A stretch of DNA of 64,000 nt from Branchiostoma floridae (GCF_000003815.2 NC_049980.1:3325338-3389337); one strand, 5' to 3'; shown: positions 50,801-56,527, counted from the first letter of the stretch. Translations and numbers: made by a program. Notes: generated by a model not told the origin, from the letters alone.

Positions 50801-50828
50801 ACACCACGAGTTAGCAACAGAGTTATAG
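8720..50828 (+). CDS. epb41l4a: FERM-domain protein, band 4.1-like 4A (NBL4); one conserved exon absent
   Basis: Membrane-cytoskeleton scaffold of the 4.1 superfamily. Exons: 8720-8824, 24433-24537, 26027-26069, 26754-26832, 28028-28125, 29618-29738, 30314-30401, 31102-31190, 31531-31594, then 33387-33455, 35222-35325, 36389-36494, 37003-37089, 37993-38106, 38668-38727, 39223-39387, 39846-39881, 41354-41437, 41965-42033, 42751-42843, 46173-46507, 47360-47517, 47998-48083, 50390-50828. The first nine give 264 residues (FERM F1, F2, most of F3); the last fifteen give 667 (FERM-adjacent region, Arg/Ser tail, Pro-rich end). The paralogue is set by [40 protein letters not shown] and REELWKHIQ. The helix exon between 31594 and 33387 is missing and the flanking phases (0 and 2) do not join. 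The tail is longer than in human (686 aa in total). The start is chosen by Kozak context (A at -3, G at +4). Confidence 0.93.
9042..9245. repeat. Dispersed repeat, related to 32550-33200
   Basis: GTAACACACCA, AAGTTGCATATCC, TTATTTGATCCA, ACACCGGGAAG and GGGACCTCCATTTAA appear here and in the same order at 32555-33185, where a Harbinger-type MITE separates them. Confidence 0.55.
11319..11488. repeat. Foldback MITE, TIR TCTCAAAGCAGAGG
   Basis: Inverted ends TCTCAAAGCAGAGGTTAGGC and GCCTAACCTCTGCTTGGAGA, arms about 75 bp. A second copy lies at 13061-13203, and partial ends at about 9925 and 13490. Confidence 0.65.
12398..12598. mobile_element. TA-flanked foldback MITE, CTGTAAATGCA family, copy 1
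   Basis: Ends CTGTAAATGCAGAAACTTTC and TTAAATGCATTTACAG, TA on both sides. The interior alternates TTCGCGGTGG and CCACCGCGAA motifs, making a CG-rich palindrome of 200 bp. Confidence 0.85.
13061..13203. repeat. Second copy of the TCTCAAAGCAGA foldback MITE
   Basis: TCTCAAAGCAGA at the left end, TCTGCTTGGAGA at the right. The interior shares TTTTTGTCAGGCTTTC with the partial copy near 9965. Confidence 0.6.
14638..14826. mobile_element. CTGTAAATGCA family, copy 2 (inverse orientation)
   Basis: Begins CTGTAAATACATTTAAGTTC and ends GTTTCTGCATTTACAG with TA flanks; the interior has the same CG-rich order read from the other strand. Confidence 0.82.
15017..15314. mobile_element. 5-bp-TSD MITE, GGGCTCGAAAT family, copy A
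   Basis: Inverted ends GGGGCTCGAAAT and ATTTCGAGCCCTG flanked by CAGTC (15012-15016 and 15315-15319). The interior is full of GTGCACCCA/TGGGTGCAC words. Confidence 0.78.
15925..16258 (+). repeat. Long polypyrimidine tract (TTTC-rich)
   Basis: About 330 bp almost purely T and C on this strand, from (CTTT)n units. Open frames here are composition artefacts. Confidence 0.95.
17758..18250 (-). mobile_element. LINE C-terminal remnant interrupted by a foldback MITE
   Basis: Minus-strand frame reads [19 protein letters not shown]-type and [16 protein letters not shown] before a stop, in the style of a non-LTR reverse-transcriptase C-terminus. It then runs into a tail ending TTTGCAATAAA. The frame is broken by the element at 18038-18223; removing that element and one 9 bp duplication restores continuity. 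Confidence 0.6.
18038..18223. mobile_element. Foldback MITE with 9-bp TSD (MULE-like), copy 1
   Basis: Ends TAGTCTCTACCAGACTC and GAGTCTGGTAGAGACTA, perfect 9 bp duplication CTTTTCTTT (18029-18037, 18224-18232). 9 bp duplications and long TIRs are typical of Mutator-like elements. It sits in LINE coding sequence. Confidence 0.85.
18376..18690 (+). repeat. CCTCCATGAAA hairpin / (TG)n family, short copy
   Basis: Starts with the palindrome TTACCTCCATGAAATGTCAT and GGAGGT, then a TG-rich run, then GCGCAACTTCCGGTTTTGCT and GGGCCCCCTAGCGTCTAGTT. The same series appears at 28336. Confidence 0.6.
19374..19745 (+). repeat. CCTCCATGAAA hairpin family, second copy
   Basis: Starts ACCTCCATGAAAGATAGAGGT, then a poly(T) run in place of (TG)n, then the shared GATAATTTAAGAACCTCTGA, GGTACGTGGGTAGGTGTTGG and CTTGGTACTGCA. 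Confidence 0.55.
19903..20113. mobile_element. CTGTAAATGCA family, copy 3 (inverse orientation)
   Basis: Begins CTGTAAATGCATTTAAGTTC, ends GTTTCTGCATTTACAG, TA on each side. Confidence 0.84.
24126..24423 (+). pseudogene. Two decayed tandem copies of the exon 2 acceptor region
   Basis: CTACAGAAGTTCC...CAGGTTCTTCC...ATCTTGTC at 24132-24175 and CACAGAAGTTCAGTAAT...AATCTTGTC at 24284-24318 resemble CTACAGAAGTCCAGTAAG and ATCTTGTC at the start of exon 2 (24428-24470). Each copy is followed or preceded by an (ATTG)n run. The first copy hits a stop in the exon frame. Confidence 0.55.
24433..24537 (+). CDS. epb41l4a: epb41l4a exon 2
   Basis: 35 codons (residues 36-70) with acceptor TCTACAG and donor GTGGGT. 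It encodes [13 protein letters not shown] and [12 protein letters not shown], the F1 helix and following strand. Two decayed copies of its acceptor side lie in tandem just upstream. Confidence 0.93.
24587..24794. mobile_element. CTGTAAATGCA family, copy 4
   Basis: TA-flanked, inserted only 50 bp after epb41l4a exon 2. Same orientation as copy 1. Confidence 0.84.
24799..25000 (+). mobile_element. tRNA-derived SINE
   Basis: B-box-like GGGAGTTTGAATCC followed by the body GCAGTCCTTATCAGGATGGG, GAGCCGTAGGTC and GAATTACCCTG, which also occurs at 60511-60690. Confidence 0.6.
26027..26069 (+). CDS. epb41l4a: epb41l4a exon 3
   Basis: 43 nt encoding [14 protein letters not shown], the end of F1. Acceptor TTACAG, donor GTAAGT, phase 1 at the 3' end. 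The WLxPxK motif is shared across the 4.1 family. Confidence 0.92.
26112..26616. mobile_element. Harbinger-type MITE, copy 2
   Basis: Ends GGCCACCGCAAGTAAATTTT and TACTTGCTGTAGCC, flanked by TTA and TCA (one base changed). 505 bp, uninterrupted. It lies between epb41l4a exons 3 and 4. Confidence 0.82.
26754..26832 (+). CDS. epb41l4a: epb41l4a exon 4
   Basis: 79 nt encoding [17 protein letters not shown] and HQEITR, the F1-F2 linker strand and the first F2 helix. FYAEDPC is characteristic of EPB41L4A. Acceptor CTACAG, donor GTATAG. Confidence 0.94.
28028..28125 (+). CDS. epb41l4a: epb41l4a exon 5
   Basis: 98 nt encoding [18 protein letters not shown] and [10 protein letters not shown], the F2 acyl-CoA-binding-like helices. 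Acceptor TTGCAG, donor GTACGT, phase 1. Confidence 0.95.
28336..29446 (+). repeat. CCTCCATGAAA hairpin / (TG)n family, long copy
   Basis: Begins TTACCTCCATGAAAAAATGG, has (TG)n at 28375-28435, repeated GGGCCCCCT blocks and AT-rich GCATAATTAATGAGGA repeats. It ends TTTTCATGGAGGTATGAGG then CTCTAGTTT. Confidence 0.6.
29618..29738 (+). CDS. epb41l4a: epb41l4a exon 6
   Basis: 121 nt encoding [19 protein letters not shown] and [13 protein letters not shown] of F2. Acceptor TTTCAG, donor GTAAGT, phase 2. Confidence 0.95.
30314..30401 (+). CDS. epb41l4a: epb41l4a exon 7
   Basis: 88 nt encoding [15 protein letters not shown] and [12 protein letters not shown], the end of F2. MYGVDLH is the family signature before F3. 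Donor GTGGGG is non-optimal but the frame joins to exon 8. Confidence 0.93.
31102..31190 (+). CDS. epb41l4a: epb41l4a exon 8
   Basis: 89 nt encoding [20 protein letters not shown] and MYFW, the first strands of the PH-like F3 lobe. Acceptor TGTAG, donor GTAAGA, phase 2. Confidence 0.95.
31531..31594 (+). CDS. epb41l4a: epb41l4a exon 9
   Basis: 64 nt encoding [20 protein letters not shown] and Asp, middle strands of F3. Donor GTAAGT gives phase 0. In vertebrates the next exon completes F3; it is not found here before 33387. Confidence 0.95.
31830..32060. repeat. Repeat end with CTGACGA...GAAA hairpin core
   Basis: Minus strand 31906-31878 reads CTGACGA, a GGTCG/CGACC stem, then GAAA. CG content is higher than in the surrounding intron. 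It fills part of the gap where the missing FERM exon is expected. Confidence 0.4.
32105..32472. mobile_element. 5-bp-TSD MITE, copy E (CCTGCA subfamily)
   Basis: Ends CAGGGCTCAAAATACC and TTTCGAGCCCTG, perfect duplication ATATT (32100-32104, 32473-32477). The interior uses GTGCAGGTA/ACCTGCAC words rather than GTGCACCCA. Confidence 0.82.
32658..33166. mobile_element. Second Harbinger-type MITE family, TIR GGCCATGTTGATTTG
   Basis: Ends GGCCATGTTGATTTGATTAT and its inverse, TTA on both sides (32655-32657, 33167-33169). The TIR interior ATGGATGACATCC is shared with the GGCCACAGC family. Right ends also lie at 21375-21407, 22028-22054 and about 51486-51511. Confidence 0.8.
33387..33455 (+). CDS. 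epb41l4a: epb41l4a exon after the gap (FERM-adjacent start)
   Basis: 69 nt whose first base must complete a codon (phase 2 acceptor TTACAG). It encodes [13 protein letters not shown] and FQSQFRY, running into RYSGRTA of the next exon. Joined directly to exon 9 it would read a stop at the third codon. Confidence 0.88.
33587..33705. mobile_element. TA-flanked CAGTCAAACC element(s), short copies
   Basis: CAGTCAAACCTGTACAAG at 33587, a second CAGTCAAACCTTTACTAAG at 33655 and an inverse end ACAGGTTTGATTG at 33705, all next to TA. Probably two overlapping short copies. Confidence 0.6.
35222..35325 (+). CDS. epb41l4a: epb41l4a exon, SGRTA motif
   Basis: 104 nt encoding [10 protein letters not shown] and [11 protein letters not shown]. 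The (F/Y)RYSGRT motif is the conserved FERM-adjacent element, a site of phosphoregulation in 4.1 proteins. Confidence 0.93.
35343..35642. mobile_element. CAGTCAAACCTGT element in epb41l4a intron
   Basis: Starts CAGTCAAACCTGTCTATAGC next to TA and ends GCTAATGCAGGTTTGAGTG. Same family as 576-1688, about 300 bp. It begins 17 bp after an epb41l4a exon. Confidence 0.65.
36389..36494 (+). CDS. epb41l4a: epb41l4a exon, VTMVIAPEP
   Basis: 106 nt after acceptor TTTCAG, encoding [11 protein letters not shown] and [11 protein letters not shown], comparable to the IKIIAPSPVKS stretch of vertebrate EPB41L4A. Donor GTAGGA. Confidence 0.88.
36738..36905 (+). mobile_element. tRNA-derived SINE with A and B boxes
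   Basis: A box TGGCCAAGTGG (36744-36754) and B box GAGTTCGATCC (36810-36820) at tRNA-like spacing, followed by a non-tRNA body with TTTCCGAAGGGACGTAAAA. A functional tRNA is excluded because the arms do not pair. Confidence 0.7.
37003..37089 (+). CDS. epb41l4a: epb41l4a exon, LPWEQ
   Basis: 87 nt encoding [15 protein letters not shown] and [12 protein letters not shown]. The PWE motif matches vertebrate APWEENGPQ. Acceptor TGACAG, donor GTAGGT. Confidence 0.87.
37993..38106 (+). CDS. epb41l4a: epb41l4a exon, [12 protein letters not shown]
   Basis: 114 nt encoding [20 protein letters not shown] and [12 protein letters not shown]. The GSDS-acidic then basic pattern matches the vertebrate tail. 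Acceptor TTTCAG, donor GTACAG. Confidence 0.88.
38380..38577 (+). repeat. CT-rich polypyrimidine tract
   Basis: Nearly pure C/T run of (CTCTCC)n type, including a C8 run, between two epb41l4a exons. Open frames here are artefacts. Confidence 0.93.
38668..38727 (+). CDS. epb41l4a: epb41l4a exon, [13 protein letters not shown]
   Basis: 60 nt encoding [19 protein letters not shown], the counterpart of SGEDSDLKQRRR in vertebrates. Acceptor CACAG, donor GTAAGA. Confidence 0.88.
38961..39008 (+). repeat. 48-bp direct repeat, upstream copy
   Basis: CTTGTTATAAGGCAGGAATG... matches 39421-39468 at 46 of 48 positions; the two copies lie on either side of one epb41l4a exon. Confidence 0.85.
39223..39387 (+). 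CDS. epb41l4a: epb41l4a exon, [11 protein letters not shown] / [10 protein letters not shown]
   Basis: 165 nt. SSGSESE followed by a basic run and SAQWEEI is nearly collinear with SSGSESEN...SAPQWEAV of human EPB41L4A. The donor was chosen after CAGGG so that the next exon stays open. A 48 bp direct repeat flanks this exon on both sides. Confidence 0.9.
39421..39468 (+). repeat. 48-bp direct repeat, downstream copy
   Basis: Copy of 38961-39008 at an offset of 460 bp, starting 33 bp after the exon donor. It contains the near-palindrome AAGGCAGGAATGCCT. Confidence 0.85.
39846..39881 (+). CDS. epb41l4a: epb41l4a microexon [11 protein letters not shown]
   Basis: 36 nt between acceptor TTTCAG and donor GTGAGA. 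Only one frame is compatible with both neighbours. It has no clear counterpart in the human tail, so it could be alternatively spliced. Confidence 0.7.
40577..41309. mobile_element. TTAA-flanked element, TIR AGGGGCATTCCACTCC
   Basis: Ends AGGGGCATTCCACTCC and GGAGTGGAATGCCCCT, with TTAA on both sides (40573-40576, 41310-41313), the piggyBac/Kolobok-type target. It contains a nested MITE at 40950-41157. Confidence 0.82.
40950..41157. mobile_element. CTGTAAATGCA family, copy 5 (nested)
   Basis: TA-flanked and lying inside the TTAA-flanked element at 40577-41309, so younger than it. Same orientation as copies 1 and 4. Confidence 0.85.
41354..41437 (+). CDS. epb41l4a: epb41l4a exon, [18 protein letters not shown]
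   Basis: 84 nt. HRSRSRSPD and EELWKHIQ are near-identical to vertebrate EPB41L4A, the most conserved part of the tail. Acceptor CCTCAG, donor GTAAGT. Confidence 0.93.
41965..42033 (+). CDS. epb41l4a: epb41l4a exon, [16 protein letters not shown]
   Basis: 69 nt. [20 protein letters not shown] aligns with DPSGLSEEQLKEIPYTKIE of human. Acceptor TTACAG, donor GTAAGT. Confidence 0.93.
   Translation, partial: KRPGRDFRHDRRPVEGHHLQGS
42751..42843 (+). CDS. epb41l4a: epb41l4a exon, Arg-rich [13 protein letters not shown]
   Basis: 93 nt encoding [20 protein letters not shown], like the SPRSYRQYRRSQCSD stretch of human. The donor GTATGT, rather than the GTGTAT two bases earlier, is chosen because it gives phase 2 needed by the next exon. 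Confidence 0.88.
42907..43333. repeat. Foldback element, GGCTGTGTACC ends
   Basis: AGGGCTGTGTACCTAAATACC at the left and TTTTTCGTACACAGCTCT at the right. The arms are rich in inverted GGTACAGGT/ACCTGTACC words around an AT-rich centre. No clear target duplication. Confidence 0.6.
43334..45360 (+). other. Intron between epb41l4a exons 20 and 21, unassigned part
   Basis: Nothing coding recognised. A loose repeat AAGTGCAAG...GTAGGAAAAGTCATAGGAA...GAAATACATCCAA recurs at about 44710, 44760, 44850 and 44900. Confidence 0.5.
45374..45679. mobile_element. hAT-type MITE with 8-bp TSD
   Basis: Ends CAGGGCTCTAGCC and GGCTAAAGCCCTG, perfect 8 bp duplication ATGTACAG (45366-45373, 45680-45687). The interior has TTGACGGA/TCCGTCAA inverted words. 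306 bp, no ORF. Confidence 0.88.
46173..46507 (+). CDS. epb41l4a: epb41l4a exon 21, PPxY motif
   Basis: 335 nt beginning [18 protein letters not shown], matching DLVPPLPVTRSSDAQGSG of human. PPPPYTP (46273-46293) is a PPxY-type WW-domain ligand. The exon ends with [20 protein letters not shown], which recurs in the next exon. GC-rich third positions contrast with the AT-rich introns. Confidence 0.88.
46909..47263. mobile_element. 5-bp-TSD MITE, copy B (GTGCACCCA subfamily)
   Basis: Ends CAGGGCTCGAAATACTGGGT and ATTTCGAGCCCTG, perfect duplication GTAGC (46904-46908, 47264-47268). It lies in the intron between epb41l4a exons 21 and 22. Confidence 0.85.
47360..47517 (+). CDS. epb41l4a: epb41l4a exon 22, repeated SKSSTV segment
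   Basis: 158 nt beginning [20 protein letters not shown], a diverged copy of the end of exon 21. It continues with an Arg/Gln-rich stretch ending [10 protein letters not shown]. Acceptor CTAAG lacks the usual CAG, donor GTAAGG. Confidence 0.82.
47998..48083 (+). CDS. epb41l4a: epb41l4a exon 23
   Basis: 86 nt encoding [20 protein letters not shown] and GNSRMDPGL. No vertebrate counterpart is recognised. Accepted because splice sites and both phases fit. Confidence 0.75.
48116..48477. mobile_element. 5-bp-TSD MITE, copy C (GTGCACCCA subfamily)
   Basis: Ends CAGGGCTCGAAATACTGGG and TTTCGAGCCCTG. Flanks AGTAT and TGTAT differ by one base. It starts 32 bp after exon 23. Confidence 0.78.
48494..48840. 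mobile_element. 5-bp-TSD MITE, copy D (CCTGCA subfamily)
   Basis: Ends CAGGGCTCGAAATACCACC and GCAAGCCCTG, perfect duplication CAAGC (48489-48493, 48841-48845). It lies 16 bp from copy C. Confidence 0.82.
50390..50828 (+). CDS. epb41l4a: epb41l4a last coding exon, Pro-rich with PDZ-type C-terminus
   Basis: 146 codons including TAG. Proline, serine and asparagine rich ([20 protein letters not shown]), then a predicted helix [14 protein letters not shown], and a C-terminus ending ATEL. Thr at -2 and Leu at 0 fit a class I PDZ ligand. Acceptor ATATAG. Confidence 0.86.
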
Positions 50829-53194
50829 CACGTGTTGAAGCAGTTAGGGACTTTAGTTGCCTTTAGGGACAATTCCTATAGGCAACTAGAATCAGAGAGA
50901 CAAAGTACTGTAAACATTGAAATATTTCCCGTGATTCTATCTTCGCAGTGTCCTCTCCTTTACAAATTCACGAAACTGCAAACATGCATATCCAATGTAT
51001 TTCTACAATCACAGTACTACAGAATTGTTTCAACTGCGAATATAAACAATGCAAAAAATCCCTTCCCCCAACTGCAAACTTGAGTCCCTCAGGGACTTAG
51101 GAATGTAGAGTAGCTAGTTCAGAGTTCTCTTAGCTCTCTTCATCTTTGGTCTGTCATCACGACAAATATTTACTTACATGTGTACATTGTGAGATAATCT
51201 GATCTAGTTTTGATACTTTCATATTAGATTTTCTAATCAAATTTTCTGTGTCAGCACATCAAAATGGCCCTTGTGGCCAACTGATGGTGGGATATTAATC
51301 TACAATGTACTCTGGATGATAGATAGAATAGGAAATTTTACCATTTTTCTACAGAAATTAACCATGTCAATTGAAGTACATATGTTGCTGAAACCCTATT
51401 TGGCAAAATGCACTAGCTTAGTGATCCATATGACACAGCTACCTTGTGTAATTTACAGTATGGCCGCACAGACAACAATTAATTGATATGAACAGATGTC
51501 ATCCATACAACATGACCTAATCATGAGAAGACAAGTCTAGTTAGTGGTAGTTTAGGACCTGTGAGCTCATGGTGTCTGCTCGGTGCCCACATTCCCATTC
51601 TGACCCGTCCAGTCAAATTATGTCTCTCAGACTACACCTGCCCAGTACTGTTCTCATCTCGTGTGAATGGGTTCCTTCATAACTGTACATTAAATCCTCT
51701 GCTATGCTATGGTCACAATTGGAAAAGGGGGCCTTTCAAGGTAGTTCACAGGCTTTTCACTTTTGGGCCCACTACATAGCCATGTGGGACACCACGTGGC
51801 TACTGGGCTATTTTTGGGCACGGAAGGGCCCTGGAACTTTTTAACTCTTTGTCAAAATCAACCTGGGCCCCGGTTACAAATAAACACAGTGACCTAATAC
51901 ATGTAGTAACATTGCTGAGGGATACTCTCTGATATCAGGCAGTCCACCAGGACAAACTTGTAACTTCAGATCCCAGCAAAGGGTTCCTTGCCTAGGGACG
52001 CCAATTCAAAATGTAACAGTAGCATTGCAGAAATGGACAAATACGACCAAACGCTTTATATGACAATGCTCGTTTTTTTGGGGTATGCTTCAATTTTATG
52101 TTAATGAACAATGGTGTCCCTTGACATCCGAGAAGAGAAATTGTGAAGCATTTGAATGTTCGGAAATATTGACACAGTACGTTTTTTAAGGGAAGAAATG
52201 GTTTAAGTTTCTTTGACCTTGAAAACTACTAACCTTAACGTCTTGCATATTAATCACACTAACGTAACTTTATATTTGCTTCATATTCCATCTCACACTT
52301 TTTTACACTGATCTCAGCCAGTATTGAAGCTGATGATTTGTGAAATGCTCTACAATGTCTACAATGAAAGGCCAACAACTTATGATGAAATTATCATAGA
52401 CCTCACTAGGGATTGCGTATAAGAATATAATTACTTCATATTCCATCCTTGGACATTTTTTACATTGATCTCTACAAAATTTAATATTGAAGTTGATAAT
52501 TGTGAAATTAATACTCTACATACACGTTGACAATGAAAGGCCAGAAAGTCATTGTAAGGCTCTTGCATTTATTCTTACTAGGGATTGTGTATATTATGGC
52601 TTGTAATTTAATATGATAATGAGACAATAGCTTAATAGTAATAGGAAAACTGTTACATTCCAACTGAACAATTAGTTTTGTGGTGAAGTTTAGAGGATTT
52701 TCAATAACAAAGACTATGCAAGATGGTCTCAGCAATAAGTCCCCAATATTCTCTTTTATATTAAAAAGTATTTTTAATGATTGTACTTTGAAATCCAGAA
52801 AAATGTTTTGCACTGACTCTAACAATACTTTTCTCCCATGACATGTACATTTTTTGATAATGAATACTATAATCTGGAAACACTGTAACTAATAATAGTT
52901 TTGCTTCTTGAACCAATGTTATAACTAGAAGAATATTCAATATTTTGATGCTTTTGACAAATTTGAAGTTGTCAGTAAATTATTAAAGAATAGATAGGAA
53001 TTTTATGGAATTTGTCCTGTAGGATTTACAAAATGTAGATTTGATCAATCGGTACTATTTGTATATAGTCAGCTCTTTTTTGAGGGGTGAGTTTTTATAT
53101 GTATATTATCCTTTGTTAGTAATAGAGAATGTCTAATATGCAAAGTCTGTTGTGTTTGCCTTACCTGTTTTAAAGTAGACTTAAAGCTTTGTGT
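50829..53194 (+). other. epb41l4a 3' flank / possible 3' UTR
   Basis: AT-rich and without conserved frames. Holds one candidate poly(A) signal. 52250-52560 contains two related segments (TTCATATTCCATC...CATT...GATCTC at about 52281 and 52437). Confidence 0.5.
51879..51884 (+). promoter_or_regulatory. Candidate poly(A) signal for epb41l4a
   Basis: AATAAA about 1.05 kb after the epb41l4a stop. A second candidate at 53918-53923 is followed by a GT-rich stretch. Which is used cannot be told from sequence. Confidence 0.35.
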
Positions 53195-53745
53195 GGTATT
53201 TCTCTCTGTGAGTGTGTGTGTTTGTGTGTGTGTGTGTGTGTGTGCACAGTATGTGTGTGAATATGATCTTGTCTGTTAGTGTGTGTATGCGTGTGTGTGT
53301 ACATTATGTGTATATGTGTGTGAATATGGACATGTGTGTCAGTGAGTGTGTGTGTGTGATATGAGCACATGTCAGTATGTGTATGTGTATATGCAATATG
53401 TGTTTACAACTGTATGAGTGTTAAATTAACACTAAATATGAACGTGTGATATGTGTGTCAGTGACTGTGTGTGTACACAGAGTGTGTGTGTGTGTGTGTG
53501 AATATGAACAATGTCAGTGAATTTGTATGAATATGAGCACGTGTGTACGTGTGTGTGTGTTCAGTATGCATATGTGTGTGTGAATGTGACCACACGTGTG
53601 TGTGAGAATATGAGTGCATGTGTGTGAAAATGAACACGTGTGAAAATGAACACGTGTGTGTTCAGTATGCGTTGTGTGTGTGTGTACGTGTGTGTGTGTG
53701 TGTGTGAATATGAACACACGTGTGTCCGTGTGTGTGTTTGTATAT
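53195..53745 (+). repeat. GT-rich minisatellite
   Basis: About 550 bp of (TG)n broken by words such as GAATATGAACACGTG. Alternating purine-pyrimidine sequence could adopt Z-DNA. Cys/Val or His/Thr frames here are artefacts. Confidence 0.92.
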
Positions 53746-53917
53746 ATCTTACAACCAGGTAGTTACAATTTTGATACCAGAAGATCTAACGTCACTTGTA
53801 GATTATTTCCGAACACTGACGCACCCGCAGGCACCCAATCAAACCAATCAGCTGCACAGCCGGACATCCGTACTATTCTGCATCCCTTGTGGGCACGACG
53901 GAGCCTTAATCACAAAT

Positions 53918-53923
53918 AATAAA
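53918..53923 (+). promoter_or_regulatory. Alternative candidate poly(A) signal
   Basis: AATAAA followed 20-35 nt later by GTCTGTGTTATGTTTGG, a plausible GU-rich downstream element. Use by epb41l4a would imply a 3.1 kb 3' UTR containing the GT-rich tract. Confidence 0.3.
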
Positions 53924-54043
53924 GGGTTAATAATTCCGGTCTGTGTTATGTTTGGTCGGTTCCTATAACAACAAAATAAACCATGAAGTATGAAAGTATG
54001 AAAGATCGATACAATATGTCGTTTAACGCTATCATTATTATAT

Positions 54044-55734
54044 TTCAGCCATACCATAGGTATGGTGAAATATATTGTATTCGTAATGTTTCTTTCTTTC
54101 TTTCTTTCTTTCTCCTGTCAAATCTTCGGAACACGGTATCTCCGTTGTTCCTGAACCGATTGACTTGAAATTTGACACAAGGGTAGAGTAGGCCAATACC
54201 CCCAGACGTTTTTTTCATTTTTTTTCATATCTGCCTTCAAAATGATTTTATTAAGGTTTTTTGGTCATCTTAAGACCAAAACTGTATATTTGGGCCCCCT
54301 GTACCCTGGTATTATAACCGAATGAGCTAAAATTTGTCACAGATGTGCCTTGATAATTCCCCCATATAAATTCAATACCACTTTTGGTGTACAGTATAAC
54401 GAATTGCTTATTTTTGCGATTTTTTGGTCATTTTTTGACCAAAAAAGGACACTTTTGGCTCCTGTACCTTGGTTTTAGAACCGGATGACCTGAAATTTAG
54501 TATAGGAGTGCCCTAGACATATGCGCACATGGATTCATTTACAGTTGAGGCATACAGTACAACAAAATGCTTAATTTTGCGATTATTTGGCCATTTTATG
54601 ACCAAAAAGTACACTTTTGGCTCTTGTGCTCTGGTTTTAAAACCAAATGACCTAAATTTTGGTAAAATGGTGCACTAGATATTTATTCAAATGACACATG
54701 TATAATTTTTGTCATAGACTACGTCAAAATGATAGATTTGGGGATTTTTTGTCATTTTCCAATAGCCAGAGGGGTCAATGACCTTAAGGTCGTTGACCCC
54801 AGCTGCAGATTGCACCTTCTGGCATATATGTCTATTTAATCTAATTAGATAGGTAACCAATCACTTAGCCTGAATCTATATCCTAAAGAGGGGGGGGGGA
54901 CAGCCAATCAGCGAGTCCGGTGTTATCTGGAAGAGTCCATTCTTACACGGAGGGGTTCATTTTTTTTTTAAAATTCATCCTCGGACTGGTAAAGTCTTTC
55001 AGTGGGTGTATTTTTGGACAGATCTATTTTGCAGTTTTACAGAAGGTGTGCTGGAAGAGTCTATTCTCGCACGGAGGGGGGATTTTTTTAAATTCATATT
55101 TTGGACTTTGGTGACTTCTAGTTTGTCAAAGTCTTTCAGCAGTGTTATTTTTGGACTGGTCTAATTTGCAATTTTAAATGGGTGTGCTGGAAGATTCCAT
55201 TCTTGCATGGAGGGGGGATTTTTTAAAAAGCCATTGGCTTTTTTTAAAATCCATTTTTGGGACTTCAGTGATTATGTCAAAGTCCTATTTTAGCGGATGT
55301 ATTTTTGGACTGCTCTACTTTACATGGAAGAGTCCATTTTTTGCACACGGAAGGAAAAATTTTTCAAATTCAGTTTGGACGGGTGATGATTCAAAATTCA
55401 ATTTTTAGTGGAAGTGTTTTTAGACTGGTCTATTATACCTTTTCATGCACTGGGACCTTTTTTGCTAAATTCAATTTTGGATTTGGTTTCTTATTCAAAA
55501 GGCCAAGGTTTCAGTGGGAGTATTTCTGGACTGGTCTATTGTGCAAATTCACATAGGGTGCACTGGAGTCCATTCTTGAACGGGGTAATTTTGTAAGATT
55601 CCTTTTTGGGTTAAACCGTCATTAGTAAAAGTGATTTTTCAAATGGGTGATTTTGAAATAGTCTATTGTTGCATGGGGAGGAAGATGGCTGAAATATGCT
55701 GTATTTGCTCTCAAGCAAATGTCGGCCTTTCTAG
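54044..55734 (+). mobile_element. Helitron-like element with internal minisatellites
   Basis: Starts TTTCAGCCATACCATAGGTA (palindrome), followed by (TTTC)n at 54091-54113. The right end has hairpin ATTTGCTCTCAAGCAAAT then CTAG next to T, as at Helitron 3' ends. Two tandem arrays fill the body: a unit of about 165 bp (54290-54720) and a unit of about 130-140 bp with GGAAGAGTCCATTCT (54925-55600). No Rep/helicase ORF, so non-autonomous. Confidence 0.55.
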
Positions 55735-56389
55735 TTAAGTCCATTCAAATATTTAATAGTCGTCCTGGGAAAGCTTATGAAAAAAGTCAGCCAAAATTCA
55801 CATTTCATATACTAGACAGTATTCTACTGGAAGACGGTGTTAATTAATCTAACGGTAAAGTGATTTGGTTAACCCGGCTTTACAATTCATGCGAACACCG
55901 GCCGGATTTATAGATCGGTCAGAGCTCGCTGAATTTCAGCATCGACTGTATTTTTCGCTGAAAATCTGCCCATTCACAGATTGGACGGGTCACACGGCGA
56001 CGTCTATCCAACACTAATGACTACCATCCCCCATAAGATGGTAGCATCTCTTGGACATGGATGAAGTACAATGAAGTGGGAATCGACTAGTATAATGATC
56101 AACTTTACTTATGGGTTTTGAGAAAATATATAGGGCATGAGTGGGGTGGACGGGCACCCTAAAAACAATAATATTAAGAGGAATTTTGCGACAGACCAAT
56201 CCAAAATCTCATAAAAAGTTTAAAAGTCGTCTCAAGGCCACGCTGAATTTACGCGCAGCTTCCAGCAAACGTCGGCTAAAAATCGTCGGAAGCCCGCGTA
56301 ATCGCCTGGACGTCGATCGTTCTTCGGCCGAAAATGCCCATTTTGAGCTCGCCAGTATGTCGGCCGAGTTAAGTTCTTTGTAAGGGGGG

Positions 56390-56527
56390 TTACTGTCTGC
56401 AACTTTCTCCGGTAGCGTACATGTCGAGTATACAACCTTCTTGGAGCAACAAAGTCGAAATTGAACTCCCGGCTTCTACATGTAGTTCCAGAGGCAGGAC
56501 CGCTAACCATTGGACTATGCACGCTAC
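56390..56527 (-). mobile_element. tRNA-derived SINE
   Basis: Minus strand has A-box-like TAGTCCAATGGTTAGCGG then GGGAGTTCAATTTCG as B box about 50 nt on. It lacks tRNA pairing. Confidence 0.6.

Noticed and set aside
50478-50807. 109-codon minus-strand open frame
   Set aside because: Antisense shadow of the last epb41l4a exon; Arg/Val composition reflects the GC-rich sense codons.
50905-51075. Sixth copy of the CTGTAAATGCA MITE after the epb41l4a stop
   Set aside because: Starts TACTGTAAACATTG and has GCGAA-like words, but the right end is not recognisable; too decayed to call.
53170-53717. His/Thr-rich open frames
   Set aside because: They come from the GT-rich minisatellite read in any frame.
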